Below, piece after piece: positions 1-7,647 of a stretch of 64,000 nucleotides of DNA. Position 1 is the stretch's first letter. Every line of letters starts with the position of its first letter. The notes beneath the pieces were generated by a model. It did no database searches, was not told where the DNA came from, and saw only the letters and a list, made by a program, of their open reading frames with translations. Source of the DNA: Nonomuraea polychroma (GTDB lineage Bacteria > Actinomycetota > Actinomycetes > Streptosporangiales > Streptosporangiaceae); assembly GCF_004011505.1 (NCBI RefSeq), contig NZ_SAUN01000001.1:1426001-1490000 (forward strand). Reading direction: 5' to 3'. A program made the position numbers and the translations under genes.

Positions 1-314
1 AGCCGGCGGATGGCGATCGTCCACAGCCAGCCCGCCGGATCGTCCCCCTCGAACCGCCCCGCCGACCGCCACACCGCTAGGAACGTTTCCTGCAGCGCGT
101 CATCCACGACGTCCGGGTCAGCGCAGCGGCGAGCCAGCCTGGCCCGCAGCCACGGTGCGTGGCGTCGGTGGAGGACGCGCAGTGCGGCGCTGCTCCGGGC
201 CGCCACGGCGACGACGAGCTCCACGTCGGAGGCGTTGTCGGCGCTGACGTCGAAGGTGCTGTCCCTGCGCGGGTCGGGAGGAGGCTCGCGCCGCCCGAAG
301 CTGAACGGTCTCAC
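1..314 (-). CDS. ECF-type RNA polymerase sigma factor, N-terminal part (cut by window edge)
   Basis: Reading the minus strand from a GTG at 314 gives an open frame to the window edge, preceded by an in-frame TGA at 320-318. The protein begins VRPFSFGRREPPPD, and after about 45 residues it shows a typical sigma-70 region 2: HRRHAPWLRARLARRC, then DVVDDALQETFLAVWRSA and FEGDDPAGWLWTIAIRR. The D-x-DDALQETFLAVWR block is the core-RNAP-binding and -10-recognising helix set of extracytoplasmic-function sigma factors. Only about 104 residues are visible; region 4 lies outside the window. The start is uncertain because the only purine-rich stretch is immediately next to the GTG. The Ser/Thr kinase gene behind it is read in the same direction. 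Confidence 0.7.
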   Translation of the reverse strand, partial: MRPFSFGRREPPPDPRRDSTFDVSADNASDVELVVAVAARSSAALRVLHRRHAPWLRARLARRCADPDVVDDALQETFLAVWRSAGRFEGDDPAGWLWTIAIRR

Positions 315-559
315 ACCTCATCTATCGCACGGCGCGAACGCTCCGGTTCTCAAAGGGACCTGCCATCTCCACGATCACCCGGAGCGCCCACATCGGGAGC
401 CATCGACGGTTTCGCGGTCAGCGTGTCCAAACGTCAGACCACCGACGCCGGCTGTCGCTGGGGCCGGGAGCCGGCCGATCTGGTGGGGAACCGCGAATTC
501 GTCATCGACACCTCGCGGCGGTCAGGGCCATGAGCCGAGCCGGATCGCAGGCAGCGTGT

Positions 560-1732
560 CTAGCCTTTGTGGCGTTTGTGGCCTTTGCCGTTGTTGCCTT
601 TGCCCTTCGAGGGATGGCTGCCTTTCTGGTCGTGGCCGTACGCGCCGGTGATCACGGGTCGCTCCGTCTTGGCGGGCGGCGGATCATCACCGGCCGGGGC
701 GGCAACGCGCCGCTCTTTCGGTATCCGCTGAACCAGCCGGACCGCCTCGGCGTGATGAACCTGCTGCGGTGGTTCGACCGCCTGTTGCGCCGGACCACGA
801 GCCCGTACGGCAGGCTCATCCAGCATGACGGCGGCCGCGAAAGACGCTGCGAGCGTCAGGACCGCGGCCGCCAGATGCCTGACGTGGCGCCGCGCGGGCC
901 CGCGCCCGATGGTGTCCGTGGGAGCCGTCTGGACGAGCGGGTCCTGGGAGAGCAGCGCCTGCAGCATCCCCCGCGCTCGGGCGACGCCCGGCCGTTTGGC
1001 GGGGTCCTTGTGGAGCAACGCGGAGATCGTCGTGGCGAGCGCTCCGGCGCGTCCGAAGGGTTGCGGCGCGTCGTGGACGACGGCGACCAGTGTGGCCATG
1101 GCGGTGTCGCGGGCGAACGGCGGGTGGCCTTCGACGGCGGTGTACAGGGTCGCGCCCAGCGACCACAAGTCTGAGGCGGGGCCGGCGGCCGAGCCGGTGG
1201 CCCGCTCCGGAGCGATATAGGCGGGGGTGCCGAGCACCACGTCGGGCCGCGTGAGCGGGTCATCGTCGTCCGAGACGGCCGCGATACCGAAATCGGTCAG
1301 CACCGCGCCCCCGCCCTCCGGCAGGAGGATGTTGTCCGGCTTGATGTCGCGATGCACGACCCCCGCGGCGTGTGCGGCCTCCAGCGCGGCCAGCAGGTCC
1401 AGCCCCACCCGCGCCGCCGCCGACGGTGCGAGCGGACCTTTGCCGGCGATCACCTGGCCGAGGGACGGAGCCGGGACCAGCTGCAACACGATCCAGAGCC
1501 GCCCGTCTTCCTCGACGACGTCATAGACGTCGGCGATGTTGGGGTGATTCAGCCGTGCGGCGACGCGTGCCTCGCGAAGGCTCCGCTGTATCAGCCGTTC
1601 GTTCTCCGGCCGATCGATGCCGCCGGCGATCGCCTTGATCGCGACCTCCCGGTCGAGCAGTTCGTCGTGGCCGCGCCACACCGTGCCCATCCCGCCGTGG
1701 CCCAGCTCCGCGATCAGCCGGTAACGTCCCAT
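560..1732 (-). CDS. PknB-type serine/threonine protein kinase with C-terminal membrane segment
   Basis: A Hanks-type kinase of about 390 residues. Visible are the glycine loop (ELGHGGMGTVWRG), the ATP lysine (REVAIKAI), the catalytic loop HRDIKPDNILL, the DFGIA magnesium motif and an APE-like IAPERAT segment. A single hydrophobic helix (HLAAAVLTLAASFAAAVML) follows at about residue 285, so the kinase domain is predicted cytosolic and the remainder outside. The outer part has no PASTA repeats and ends in a Gly/Lys/His-rich basic tail. I prefer the ATG at 1732 because GAGGT lies five bases upstream and the domain starts there (MGRYRLIAELG); an ATG five codons further upstream (1747) is the alternative. 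Substrates cannot be told from sequence. Confidence 0.9.
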   Translation of the reverse strand: MGRYRLIAELGHGGMGTVWRGHDELLDREVAIKAIAGGIDRPENERLIQRSLREARVAARLNHPNIADVYDVVEEDGRLWIVLQLVPAPSLGQVIAGKGPLAPSAAARVGLDLLAALEAAHAAGVVHRDIKPDNILLPEGGGAVLTDFGIAAVSDDDDPLTRPDVVLGTPAYIAPERATGSAAGPASDLWSLGATLYTAVEGHPPFARDTAMATLVAVVHDAPQPFGRAGALATTISALLHKDPAKRPGVARARGMLQALLSQDPLVQTAPTDTIGRGPARRHVRHLAAAVLTLAASFAAAVMLDEPAVRARGPAQQAVEPPQQVHHAEAVRLVQRIPKERRVAAPAGDDPPPAKTERPVITGAYGHDQKGSHPSKGKGNNGKGHKRHKG

Positions 1733-1839
1733 CAGTACCTCGGACATAGCCGTGCGCTACCCATGGTCCGTGTCCGCATTCCGAGGGAAGGGGCGGCCAG
1801 GCACGGCCGCCCTCCCCGTAGGTCGTCACACCTGGCCTA

Positions 1840-2025
1840 CGAGCCGGTGCGGCAGACAGCGATCTCGGTCAGCGTCGAGTTCCGCAAGGCGGCCCAGGAC
1901 CTCGAACGACTCGGACACCAGCGGATCACGCGCCCCATGCTCCCTTCGCCTCCTCCGACACCGAGCCCGACCTCACCGCGGTGCGGAACGCCGTGCAACT
2001 CGACGAGGCACCCGAGGAGGACTGA
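1840..2025 (+). pseudogene. Possible decayed gene fragment, unknown family
   Basis: In the roughly 820-base gap between the kinase and the carrier-protein gene, one frame reads EPVRQTAISVSVEFRKAAQD followed by LERLGHQRITRP. A neighbouring frame continues with APFASSDTEPDLTAVRNAVQ, then LDEAPEED and a stop at 2023-2025. Both pieces have natural-looking composition and lie end to end, as expected from one frameshift in the C-terminal part of an old gene. No start or ribosome-binding site was found, and I do not recognise the family. Apart from the operator and promoter listed separately I see nothing else in this gap. Confidence 0.25.
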
Positions 2026-2316
2026 CCCTCTCCCGGTGACATCGAGCCCGGTATATCGCCGGTATGTTTGCCGGCTCTGGCGGGCGTCTGTGGGGTGAAT
2101 TCTGCTGCCGCTCGGCACCGCACCAACACCGAGGCTCGCCACCCACCAGTCCCGACCGGCGGCGGCCACCCGAGCCCGGCCGGCGGTAACTGAGATCCAA
2201 GGCCGCGGTTTGACCTGCATGGACGCAGTTTGGAGAGGAGTGGTCGCCGCGCAGGGCGTGCCGGCGCCATGCGGCCGGAGCGGCGCCTGGGCTGCCGGGA
2301 AGACGATGGAGGATCT

Positions 2317-2332
2317 TTGGGAGCGCTCCCAA
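2317..2332. promoter_or_regulatory. CebR/CelR-type operator palindrome upstream of the NRPS cluster
   Basis: The sequence TTGGGAGCGCTCCCAA is a perfect 16-bp palindrome. Its inner 14 bases, TGGGAGCGCTCCCA, are identical to the established binding site of the LacI-family cellobiose repressors CebR (Streptomyces) and CelR (Thermobifida). It lies about 40 bp upstream of a good -35 box and 224 bp before the first gene of the cluster. A second identical copy lies at 4032-4047. Confidence 0.8.
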
Positions 2333-2370
2333 CCGGCGTCCTAACAGAAGCGAAGATGGCTCTGAAAAGG

Positions 2371-2400
2371 TTGACCCGCCCGCTGACGCGAGCCTAGCGT
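2371..2400 (+). promoter_or_regulatory. Predicted housekeeping-type promoter for the NRPS operon
   Basis: TTGACC (2371-2376) and TAGCGT (2395-2400) are separated by 18 bases, close to the vegetative sigma consensus TTGAC-N18-TA---T. Transcription would begin near 2407, leaving a leader of about 150 bases before the ATG at 2556. It is the best-looking promoter between the palindrome and the first gene; no experiment supports it. Confidence 0.45.
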
Positions 2401-2555
2401 TTTGGTTCGGGGGCAATCCATGATCTTGGAATCGGGCGCGTGATCCGCGCCTAGGTGTTGAACTCCTTCGCGGGCGATGAGCGCCGTTCGAGGCGCAAGG
2501 TCCCTTCTCTCGCCTGGCGACGGGCGTCCTTTCTGCGCTGTGAGGAGAACGTGTT

Positions 2556-2822
2556 ATGGCGATGCTCGGCGTGCTCGAAACCGAGGTCATGCGGTTGTGG
2601 TCCGAGATTCTCGGTGTCGAGGTCACCTCCGCGGACCAGGACTTCTTCGAGCTGGGAGGCCAATCACTGGCGATGGTCCAGTTCCTGGCGATGGTGGAGA
2701 GCGAGTTCCGGATCGAGTTACCGGTGGAGGTGCTCTTCGTCGAGGGACTGACCGTCGCCCAGGCGGCGCGAGCGATCGAGGAGGAGTCCCGGACCCTGGT
2801 CGCGACCGGGGAGTCCTCATGA
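2556..2822 (+). CDS. Free-standing peptidyl carrier protein
   Basis: An 88-residue carrier protein consisting of one four-helix T domain. The phosphopantetheine attachment motif is FFELGGQSLAMVQ, with the serine at about residue 37, and the helix III/IV region (LPVEVLFVEGLTVAQAARAI) is complete. The start is well supported by GAGGAG about nine bases before the ATG. It is the first gene of the cluster and overlaps the glycosyltransferase by ATGA. The nearby adenylation protein (4023-5522) has no carrier domain of its own, so this PCP is the obvious acceptor of its aminoacyl adenylate. A separate carrier is also typical when a residue is modified (here perhaps hydroxylated) while tethered. Confidence 0.92.
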   Translation: MAMLGVLETEVMRLWSEILGVEVTSADQDFFELGGQSLAMVQFLAMVESEFRIELPVEVLFVEGLTVAQAARAIEEESRTLVATGESS

Positions 2823-3994
2823 CGACCGTCATCATGGTCACCCACGGCACGCACGGCGATGTCCTGCCGTTCGTGGGCCTGGGACGGATCCTGCGGGAGC
2901 GCGGGCACCGGGTGGAGATCCTCACGCACGCCCCCTTCGAGGCGGTGGCCCGGCGCGAAGGCCTGGAGTTCACGCCCATCGACACCGAGCGCGACTACGA
3001 GCGGTACCTGGCGGACACGCCGATGCTGCTCGGCGCCGGGATGGACCGCTGGCGGCGCTTCTACGACGCCATCGGGCTGTTCGACCAGATCGGGGTCGAA
3101 TGCGAGGTGCTCAAGGCCCGTCACGTGCCCGGGGAGACGGTGTTCGTGGGGCGCCACACCACGGCGATCTCGACGCTCTTCGCCGGCGAGGCGCTGGAGG
3201 TGCCGACCGCATGGGTCGCCGTGACGCCGGTCCAGTACATGTCCGAACGTCCTGCCGTGCACATGTACCGGGAGACCATGAGCGACCGGCTCGACGCCGT
3301 GCGCGCGGTGCTCGGGCTGGCGCCGGTCGGCGACTGGGCCTCCTGGTTCACCTCGGCCCGGCTCCACCTGGGGTTATGGCCGGAGTGGTTCGACCGGGCC
3401 GGGGTCGCCGCGCCGTCGCGGGTGCGCCTGACCGGGGCGCCGTACGGCGACGACGCCTTCCTGGACCCGGTCCCGCCGGAGGTCGAGCGCCTGCTCGACC
3501 GCGGCGCCGTGATCGTGACGGGCGGGACGGGCCGCATGATCCACGAGCGGTTCTACGCGGCCGCCGTGGCGGCGTGCGCGGCAGCGGAGGTGCCCGCTCT
3601 GGTCGTGGCCAGGCACCGGGACCTGGTGCCCGACCGCCTGCCCGCGGGCGTCTCCTGGTTCCCGCACCTGCCCTTCCACCAGGTCATGGCACGCGCCCGG
3701 GCGGTGCTGCACCACGGAGGCATCGGCACCGTCGTCAGGGCCGTGGCCGCCGGCGTCCCGCAGGTGCTGCTGGCGCACGGCTTCGATCGTTGCGACAACG
3801 GCATGCGCCTGGCCAGGCTCGGGCTCGGGTCCTGGCTGCCCGAGCGGCGGTGGACCTCGGAGGAGATCGTTCCACTGCTGCGTGCCGCTCTGGCCGCCGA
3901 CGGCTACCGCGAACGGGTGGCCGGGTACGCGCAGGCCGCGCAGCCGGGGCTGCCGGCGGCCGCCCAGGCCATCGAAGATCTGCTGAGCGCCTGA
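2819..3994 (+). CDS. Family 1 (GT-B) glycosyltransferase of secondary metabolism
   Basis: A 391-residue macrolide/antibiotic-type glycosyltransferase. The N-terminal acceptor-binding half starts TTVIMVTHGTHGDVLPFVGL, the usual first beta-alpha unit. The C-terminal donor half has the signature HHGGIGTVVRAVAAGVPQVL followed by a region (DRCDNGMRLARLGLG) matching the nucleotide-sugar-binding motif. The ATG at 2819 overlaps the PCP stop codon, so the two genes are translationally coupled. No deoxysugar biosynthesis genes occur in the window, so the donor is probably a common UDP- or dTDP-hexose, or is supplied from elsewhere. It probably attaches a sugar to a hydroxyl of the peptide product, possibly one made by the flavin monooxygenase at 5705. 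The acceptor is inferred from context only. Confidence 0.88.
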   Translation: MTTVIMVTHGTHGDVLPFVGLGRILRERGHRVEILTHAPFEAVARREGLEFTPIDTERDYERYLADTPMLLGAGMDRWRRFYDAIGLFDQIGVECEVLKARHVPGETVFVGRHTTAISTLFAGEALEVPTAWVAVTPVQYMSERPAVHMYRETMSDRLDAVRAVLGLAPVGDWASWFTSARLHLGLWPEWFDRAGVAAPSRVRLTGAPYGDDAFLDPVPPEVERLLDRGAVIVTGGTGRMIHERFYAAAVAACAAAEVPALVVARHRDLVPDRLPAGVSWFPHLPFHQVMARARAVLHHGGIGTVVRAVAAGVPQVLLAHGFDRCDNGMRLARLGLGSWLPERRWTSEEIVPLLRAALAADGYRERVAGYAQAAQPGLPAAAQAIEDLLSA

Positions 3995-4022
3995 CTCGGC
4001 CGGAATGTCACCGGAGTAGACT

Positions 4023-5522
4023 GTGCCCAGATTGGGAGCGCTCCCAAATGTTGTCGAATCCTTCCAGCGCCAGGCGGCGAGCACGCCGGACCGGATCGCG
4101 CTCGTCGCCGGCGACGAGCGCCTGACCTACGCCGCGCTGGAGGCGGCCGTGGACCGGCTGGCCGTCCGGCTCGCCGCGGCCGGAGCGGGGCCCGGCACTC
4201 TCGTGGGCATCTGCGCGGGCAAGTCGGCGGCCTGCGTGACGGCGATGCTCGCCGTCTTGAGGACCGGCGCGGCGTACCTGCCGCTAGATCCCGCGCACCC
4301 GGCGGCCCGCATCGAGCTCGTGCTGGCCGACTCGGGCGCCCAGCTGCAGGTGACCGCGGGCGAGCCGGTCAGCACCGCGGTGCCGGCCCTGCGGCTGGAC
4401 GGCGAGGCACCGGCGCTGCGGCTGGACGGCGAGGCACCGGCGCTGCGGCTCCCCGCCGGTGCCGGGCACGAGAAACCGCCTCCTGCCGCCCAGTTCCCCA
4501 CCGTGCCTCAGGACCCCGCGTCCCCGGCGTACGTGATCTACACCTCGGGCTCGACCGGCCGCCCCAAGGGGGTGATGGTGTCGCACCGGGCGCTGACCAA
4601 CCTCCTCGCCGGCATGCGCGAACTGGTGGCGTCGACGGCCGACGACGTCTGGCTCTCGGCCGCCTCCCTCACCTTCGACATGTCCGTGCCGGAGCTCTAC
4701 CTGCCGCTCGTGACCGGCGGGCGGCTGGTGCTCATCGAGCCCAAGGCGGCGATCCTCGGCAAACGGCTCGCCGCGCTGATCGAGCGCGAGGGCGTGACCC
4801 ACATGCAGGCCACCCCGTCGGGCTGGCGGGTCCTGCTGTACGCCGGGTTCCGCAACCCGCGGCTGACCGCGCTGATCGGCGGCGAGGCGCTGCCCGCGGC
4901 CCTGGCCAGAGACCTGCGTGCCCGCGTGAGCCGGCTCGTCAACATGTACGGCCCGACCGAGGCGGCCGTCTGGGCCACCTCGTGGGAGGTGCCACAGGAG
5001 CCGGAGACGGTCTCGATCGGCGACCCGCTGCCCGGCGCCACGGTCCACGTCGTGGACGACCGGCTGAACCAGGTCGGCCAGGGCGAGCTCGCCATCGGCG
5101 GCGTGGGCGTGGCCGACGGCTACCTCGGCCGGCCTGCCCTGACCGCCCAACGTTTCGTCCCCGACCCGTACGGCGAGCCCGGCAGCAGGTTGTACCTGAC
5201 CGGCGACATCGTGCGGCGTACGGACGGTGGCCTGGAGTACCTGCACCGAGCCGACACCCAGGTGAAGGTGCGCGGCTACCGGGTGGAGCTCGGAGAGGTG
5301 GAGGCCGCCATGGAAGAGCTGCCCGGCGTGCGTCAGGCCGTGGCGGCCGTGTCCGGCGACGCGTTGGTGGCGTTCGTCGTCGGTGACTGTCCCGGCCTGC
5401 GTACCCGGCTGGCCGCGATCCTGCCGGCGTACATGGTGCCGACCCGGGTGATCCGCCTGGACTCCCTGCCACTCACCCCCAACGGAAAGATCGATCGGCG
5501 TGTTCTCGAGGAGATGGTGTGA
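4023..5522 (+). CDS. Free-standing NRPS adenylation domain protein
   Basis: A 499-residue amino-acid-activating enzyme with all adenylation core motifs and nothing else. They are A3 [11 protein letters not shown] (about residue 172), A5 [11 protein letters not shown] (307), A7 [10 protein letters not shown]8 [14 protein letters not shown] and A10 LTPNGKID near the end. No carrier or condensation domain is present, so it must load a separate T domain, most simply the PCP at 2556. Hand alignment to GrsA gives a specificity code of about D-M-P-Q-I-G-M-V-W-K; the first Asp indicates an alpha-amino acid, but I cannot name it. The GTG at 4023 has GGAG six bases upstream. Codons 4-9 coincide with a 16-bp CebR-type palindrome. 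A 27-bp in-frame tandem repeat lies between motifs A2 and A3. Confidence 0.92.
   Translation: MPRLGALPNVVESFQRQAASTPDRIALVAGDERLTYAALEAAVDRLAVRLAAAGAGPGTLVGICAGKSAACVTAMLAVLRTGAAYLPLDPAHPAARIELVLADSGAQLQVTAGEPVSTAVPALRLDGEAPALRLDGEAPALRLPAGAGHEKPPPAAQFPTVPQDPASPAYVIYTSGSTGRPKGVMVSHRALTNLLAGMRELVASTADDVWLSAASLTFDMSVPELYLPLVTGGRLVLIEPKAAILGKRLAALIEREGVTHMQATPSGWRVLLYAGFRNPRLTALIGGEALPAALARDLRARVSRLVNMYGPTEAAVWATSWEVPQEPETVSIGDPLPGATVHVVDDRLNQVGQGELAIGGVGVADGYLGRPALTAQRFVPDPYGEPGSRLYLTGDIVRRTDGGLEYLHRADTQVKVRGYRVELGEVEAAMEELPGVRQAVAAVSGDALVAFVVGDCPGLRTRLAAILPAYMVPTRVIRLDSLPLTPNGKIDRRVLEEMV
4032..4047. promoter_or_regulatory. Second CebR/CelR-type operator, inside the first codons of the adenylation gene
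   Basis: The same palindrome as at 2317-2332, TTGGGAGCGCTCCCAA, begins nine bases after the GTG start of the adenylation gene and encodes part of its N-terminus (about LGALP). No obvious promoter lies directly in front of it, so a bound repressor would probably act as a roadblock to transcription entering from 2400. Intragenic CebR sites are known from the thaxtomin cluster of Streptomyces scabiei, which gives a precedent. Confidence 0.78.
4389..4451 (+). repeat. 27-bp in-frame tandem repeat in the adenylation gene
   Basis: About 2.3 copies of a 27-bp unit beginning CTGCGGCTGGACGGCGAGGC (copies start at 4389, 4416 and 4443). They encode repeats of L-R-L-D-G-E-A-P-A in the surface loop between the N-terminal subdomain and core motif A3. 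The reading frame is kept, so the enzyme should tolerate it. It looks like a recent slippage duplication. Confidence 0.85.
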
Positions 5523-5698
5523 GCGACGTGTTGGTGGTTGTCAACCACGAAGAGCAGTACTCCGTCTGGCCTGCGGACCGGGAATTGCCTCCCGGCTGGC
5601 GGGCCACCGGCTTCGCCGGCACCCGTGAGGAATGCCTGGCGCACATCGAGACCGTGTGGACCGACATGCGTCCCCTGAGCGTACGCGGCGGGGGGTGA
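5519..5698 (+). CDS. MbtH-like NRPS accessory protein
   Basis: A 59-residue MbtH family protein. It shows the family core [19 protein letters not shown], then [20 protein letters not shown] and TDMRPLSV, including the conserved tryptophans that contact adenylation domains. It binds A domains and is often required for their solubility or activity. The GTG at 5519 overlaps the stop of the adenylation gene (GTGA), so it is coupled to that gene, its most likely partner. It ends six bases before the next start. It is shorter than many MbtH proteins (about 70 residues) because it begins just before the first strand and stops soon after the last helix. Confidence 0.93.
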   Translation: MSDVLVVVNHEEQYSVWPADRELPPGWRATGFAGTREECLAHIETVWTDMRPLSVRGGG

Positions 5699-5704
5699 AG
5701 GGGC

Positions 5705-7000
5705 GTGGACTCCACCGCGGTCATCGTGGGAGCGGGCTTGGCCGGCCCCCTGCTGGCGAGCCTGCTCGCGCGGCGCGGATACCAGGTCGACCTGGTCGAG
5801 CGCCGCCCCGACCCCCGCTCGGCCCGCCACGACGGCGGCCGGTCCATCAACCTGGGCATGTCGGCCCGGGCGATCACGGCCCTGCGCGAGGTGGGCCTGT
5901 GGCAGGAGGCCCAGCGGCTGTCCGTGCCCATGCGCGGCCGCATGGTGCACACCGCCGGCCGGCGGCCCGCATTCTATCCCTACGGCAAGGACCCGTCGCA
6001 GATCCTGCACTCGATCAGGCGGGACGCGCTGGTCTGCCTGCTGGTCGAGCACGCGGAGAAGCAGCCCGGCGTGCGGCTGCGCTTCGAGACCCGGTGCGTG
6101 GCCGTCGGCAGGGACGGCGGCACCGTCACCCTGGAGGACGGCACGGAGCTCGCCGCCGGCTTCGTGGTCGGCGCCGACGGCGCCTCCTCGCTCGTCAGGA
6201 CCGAGATGCAGCGTGGCCTGCCGGCCGACTTCAGCCGCGAGTACCTCGAGTGGGGCTACAAGGAGGTCACCATCCGTGCCAGGCCCGGCGGCGGGCCCGC
6301 GGTACCGCTGGAGGCCCTGCACATCTGGCCGGGTGAGCGCGGTCTCGGGGTGGCCCACCCCAACATCGACAACAGCCTGACCTGCACGCTCTTCCTGCCG
6401 CGCGACGAGACGCCGGACCCGGTGTCCGAAGCCTTCCCCCACCTCGCGGAGCTGGTGCCGGACCTCGACGAGCAGGCGTCCACCGCGCCGATGGGGCATC
6501 TCACGACCGTACGCACCGCGCCGTGGCACCACCGGGACACGATGGTCCTCGTCGGCGACGCGGCCCACGCCGTCTACCCCTTCTACGGCCAGGGCATGAA
6601 CGCCTCGTTCGAGGACTGCCTGGTCCTCGACCGCATGCTGGCCCAGCACCCGCGCGACCGGCAGGCCGCCTTCACGGCCTACGAGCACTCCCGCAAGCCG
6701 CACACCGACGTCCTGGCCGAGCTGTCGGCGCAGAACTTCCTGGAGCTGCGCGACGGCATGCGCTCGCCGCTGCGCCTGGCCAGGAAGCGCCTCGACCTGC
6801 TGCTGCACAAGGCGTTCCCCGGCACCTGGGTGCCGCTGTACACGCTCGTCTCGCACACCACCGTGCCCTACGGCGAGGCGCTGCGCCGCGCTCGGCGTCA
6901 GGACCGGGTGGCCGCCGCGCTGGCCGCGACCGGGGCAGGCCTGGCCGTCGCCGGCCTGCTCGCCGTGCTCGGGCGGCGCTCCGAGAGGACCCCTCGATGA
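5705..7000 (+). CDS. Kynurenine 3-monooxygenase-like FAD hydroxylase
   Basis: A 431-residue group A flavoprotein monooxygenase. It has the N-terminal FAD fold VIVGAGLAGPLLASLLARRG, a GRSINLGMSARA segment and PMRGRMVH characteristic of kynurenine 3-monooxygenases, and the second FAD motif VLVGDAAHAVYPFYGQGMN. Near the C-terminus is a hydrophobic stretch (VAAALAATGAGLAVAGLLAV) followed by arginines, which resembles the membrane anchor of eukaryotic KMO. The family hydroxylates an aromatic ring ortho to an amine using NAD(P)H and O2. No tryptophan dioxygenase, formamidase or kynureninase gene is in the window, so the substrate may be a carrier-bound or released aryl amino acid instead of free kynurenine. 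It starts with GTG after AAGGGG and overlaps the next gene by ATGA. Confidence 0.88.
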   Translation: MDSTAVIVGAGLAGPLLASLLARRGYQVDLVERRPDPRSARHDGGRSINLGMSARAITALREVGLWQEAQRLSVPMRGRMVHTAGRRPAFYPYGKDPSQILHSIRRDALVCLLVEHAEKQPGVRLRFETRCVAVGRDGGTVTLEDGTELAAGFVVGADGASSLVRTEMQRGLPADFSREYLEWGYKEVTIRARPGGGPAVPLEALHIWPGERGLGVAHPNIDNSLTCTLFLPRDETPDPVSEAFPHLAELVPDLDEQASTAPMGHLTTVRTAPWHHRDTMVLVGDAAHAVYPFYGQGMNASFEDCLVLDRMLAQHPRDRQAAFTAYEHSRKPHTDVLAELSAQNFLELRDGMRSPLRLARKRLDLLLHKAFPGTWVPLYTLVSHTTVPYGEALRRARRQDRVAAALAATGAGLAVAGLLAVLGRRSERTPR

Positions 7001-7647
7001 TCAGACATCCGTACGACGACTCCCTCGTCCTGTTCGATCCGGCCGACGTGGAGGCGGACCTCGCCCCCCACCCTCTGATCGGCGAACACCAGGCCGACCT
7101 GCGGGCCGTCGTCGCGTGGGCGCGTGCCTACCTGTGCCGGCCGCACGCGGAGCTGGGCCGGCGCGGGCCGGTGTGCCCGTACACGCAGGCGTCCCTTGAC
7201 CGCGGGACCTTCCTGCTGGCCGTCCAGCCGGGCCACGGCCACACCGTCGCGTCCCTGAGCACCCTGCTGGCGCCCTACCGCGACTGGTTCCTCGACCTCG
7301 CCCCCCGGGGCGGGCCCGCCGCGCAGTCGACGACCATCCTGGTCCTGCTGCCCGGCATGCGGGACGCGCGGCAGGTGATCGACGCCGCGCAGCGCGAGCT
7401 CAAGGACGCCTACGTGGTCCACGGCCTGATGATCGGAGAGTTCCACGACGGGCCACCCGACAAGAGCGGATTGTGGAACCCCGACTTCCGCCCGCTGCAC
7501 AGCCCGGTGCCGATGCTGGTGATCAGGCACATGGTGCCGACCGACCTGCCGTTCCTCGTCTCCGACGAGATGCACCTGGCCGCCTACCGTGACCTGTTCG
7601 GCGAGCAGGTGCCCGGGCACCTGAGAGACCTGGTGACCAAGCCATGA
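6997..7647 (+). CDS. DUF6875-like protein of unknown function in the NRPS operon
   Basis: A 216-residue soluble protein without signal peptide or membrane segments. It contains a GPVCPYTQASLDRGTFLLAV segment, an LVLLPGM stretch and a C-terminal VPMLVIRHMVPTDLPFLV. From memory this pattern matches the DUF6875 family, which has no known function. The motif G-P-V-C-P with its single conserved-looking cysteine may be a metal or haem ligand or a nucleophile; this is speculative. Its start overlaps the KMO-like gene and its stop overlaps the large NRPS gene (ATGA at both ends), so it is embedded in the biosynthetic operon and made with the assembly line. A tailoring or cyclisation role is possible but unproven. 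Confidence 0.7.
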   Translation: MIRHPYDDSLVLFDPADVEADLAPHPLIGEHQADLRAVVAWARAYLCRPHAELGRRGPVCPYTQASLDRGTFLLAVQPGHGHTVASLSTLLAPYRDWFLDLAPRGGPAAQSTTILVLLPGMRDARQVIDAAQRELKDAYVVHGLMIGEFHDGPPDKSGLWNPDFRPLHSPVPMLVIRHMVPTDLPFLVSDEMHLAAYRDLFGEQVPGHLRDLVTKP

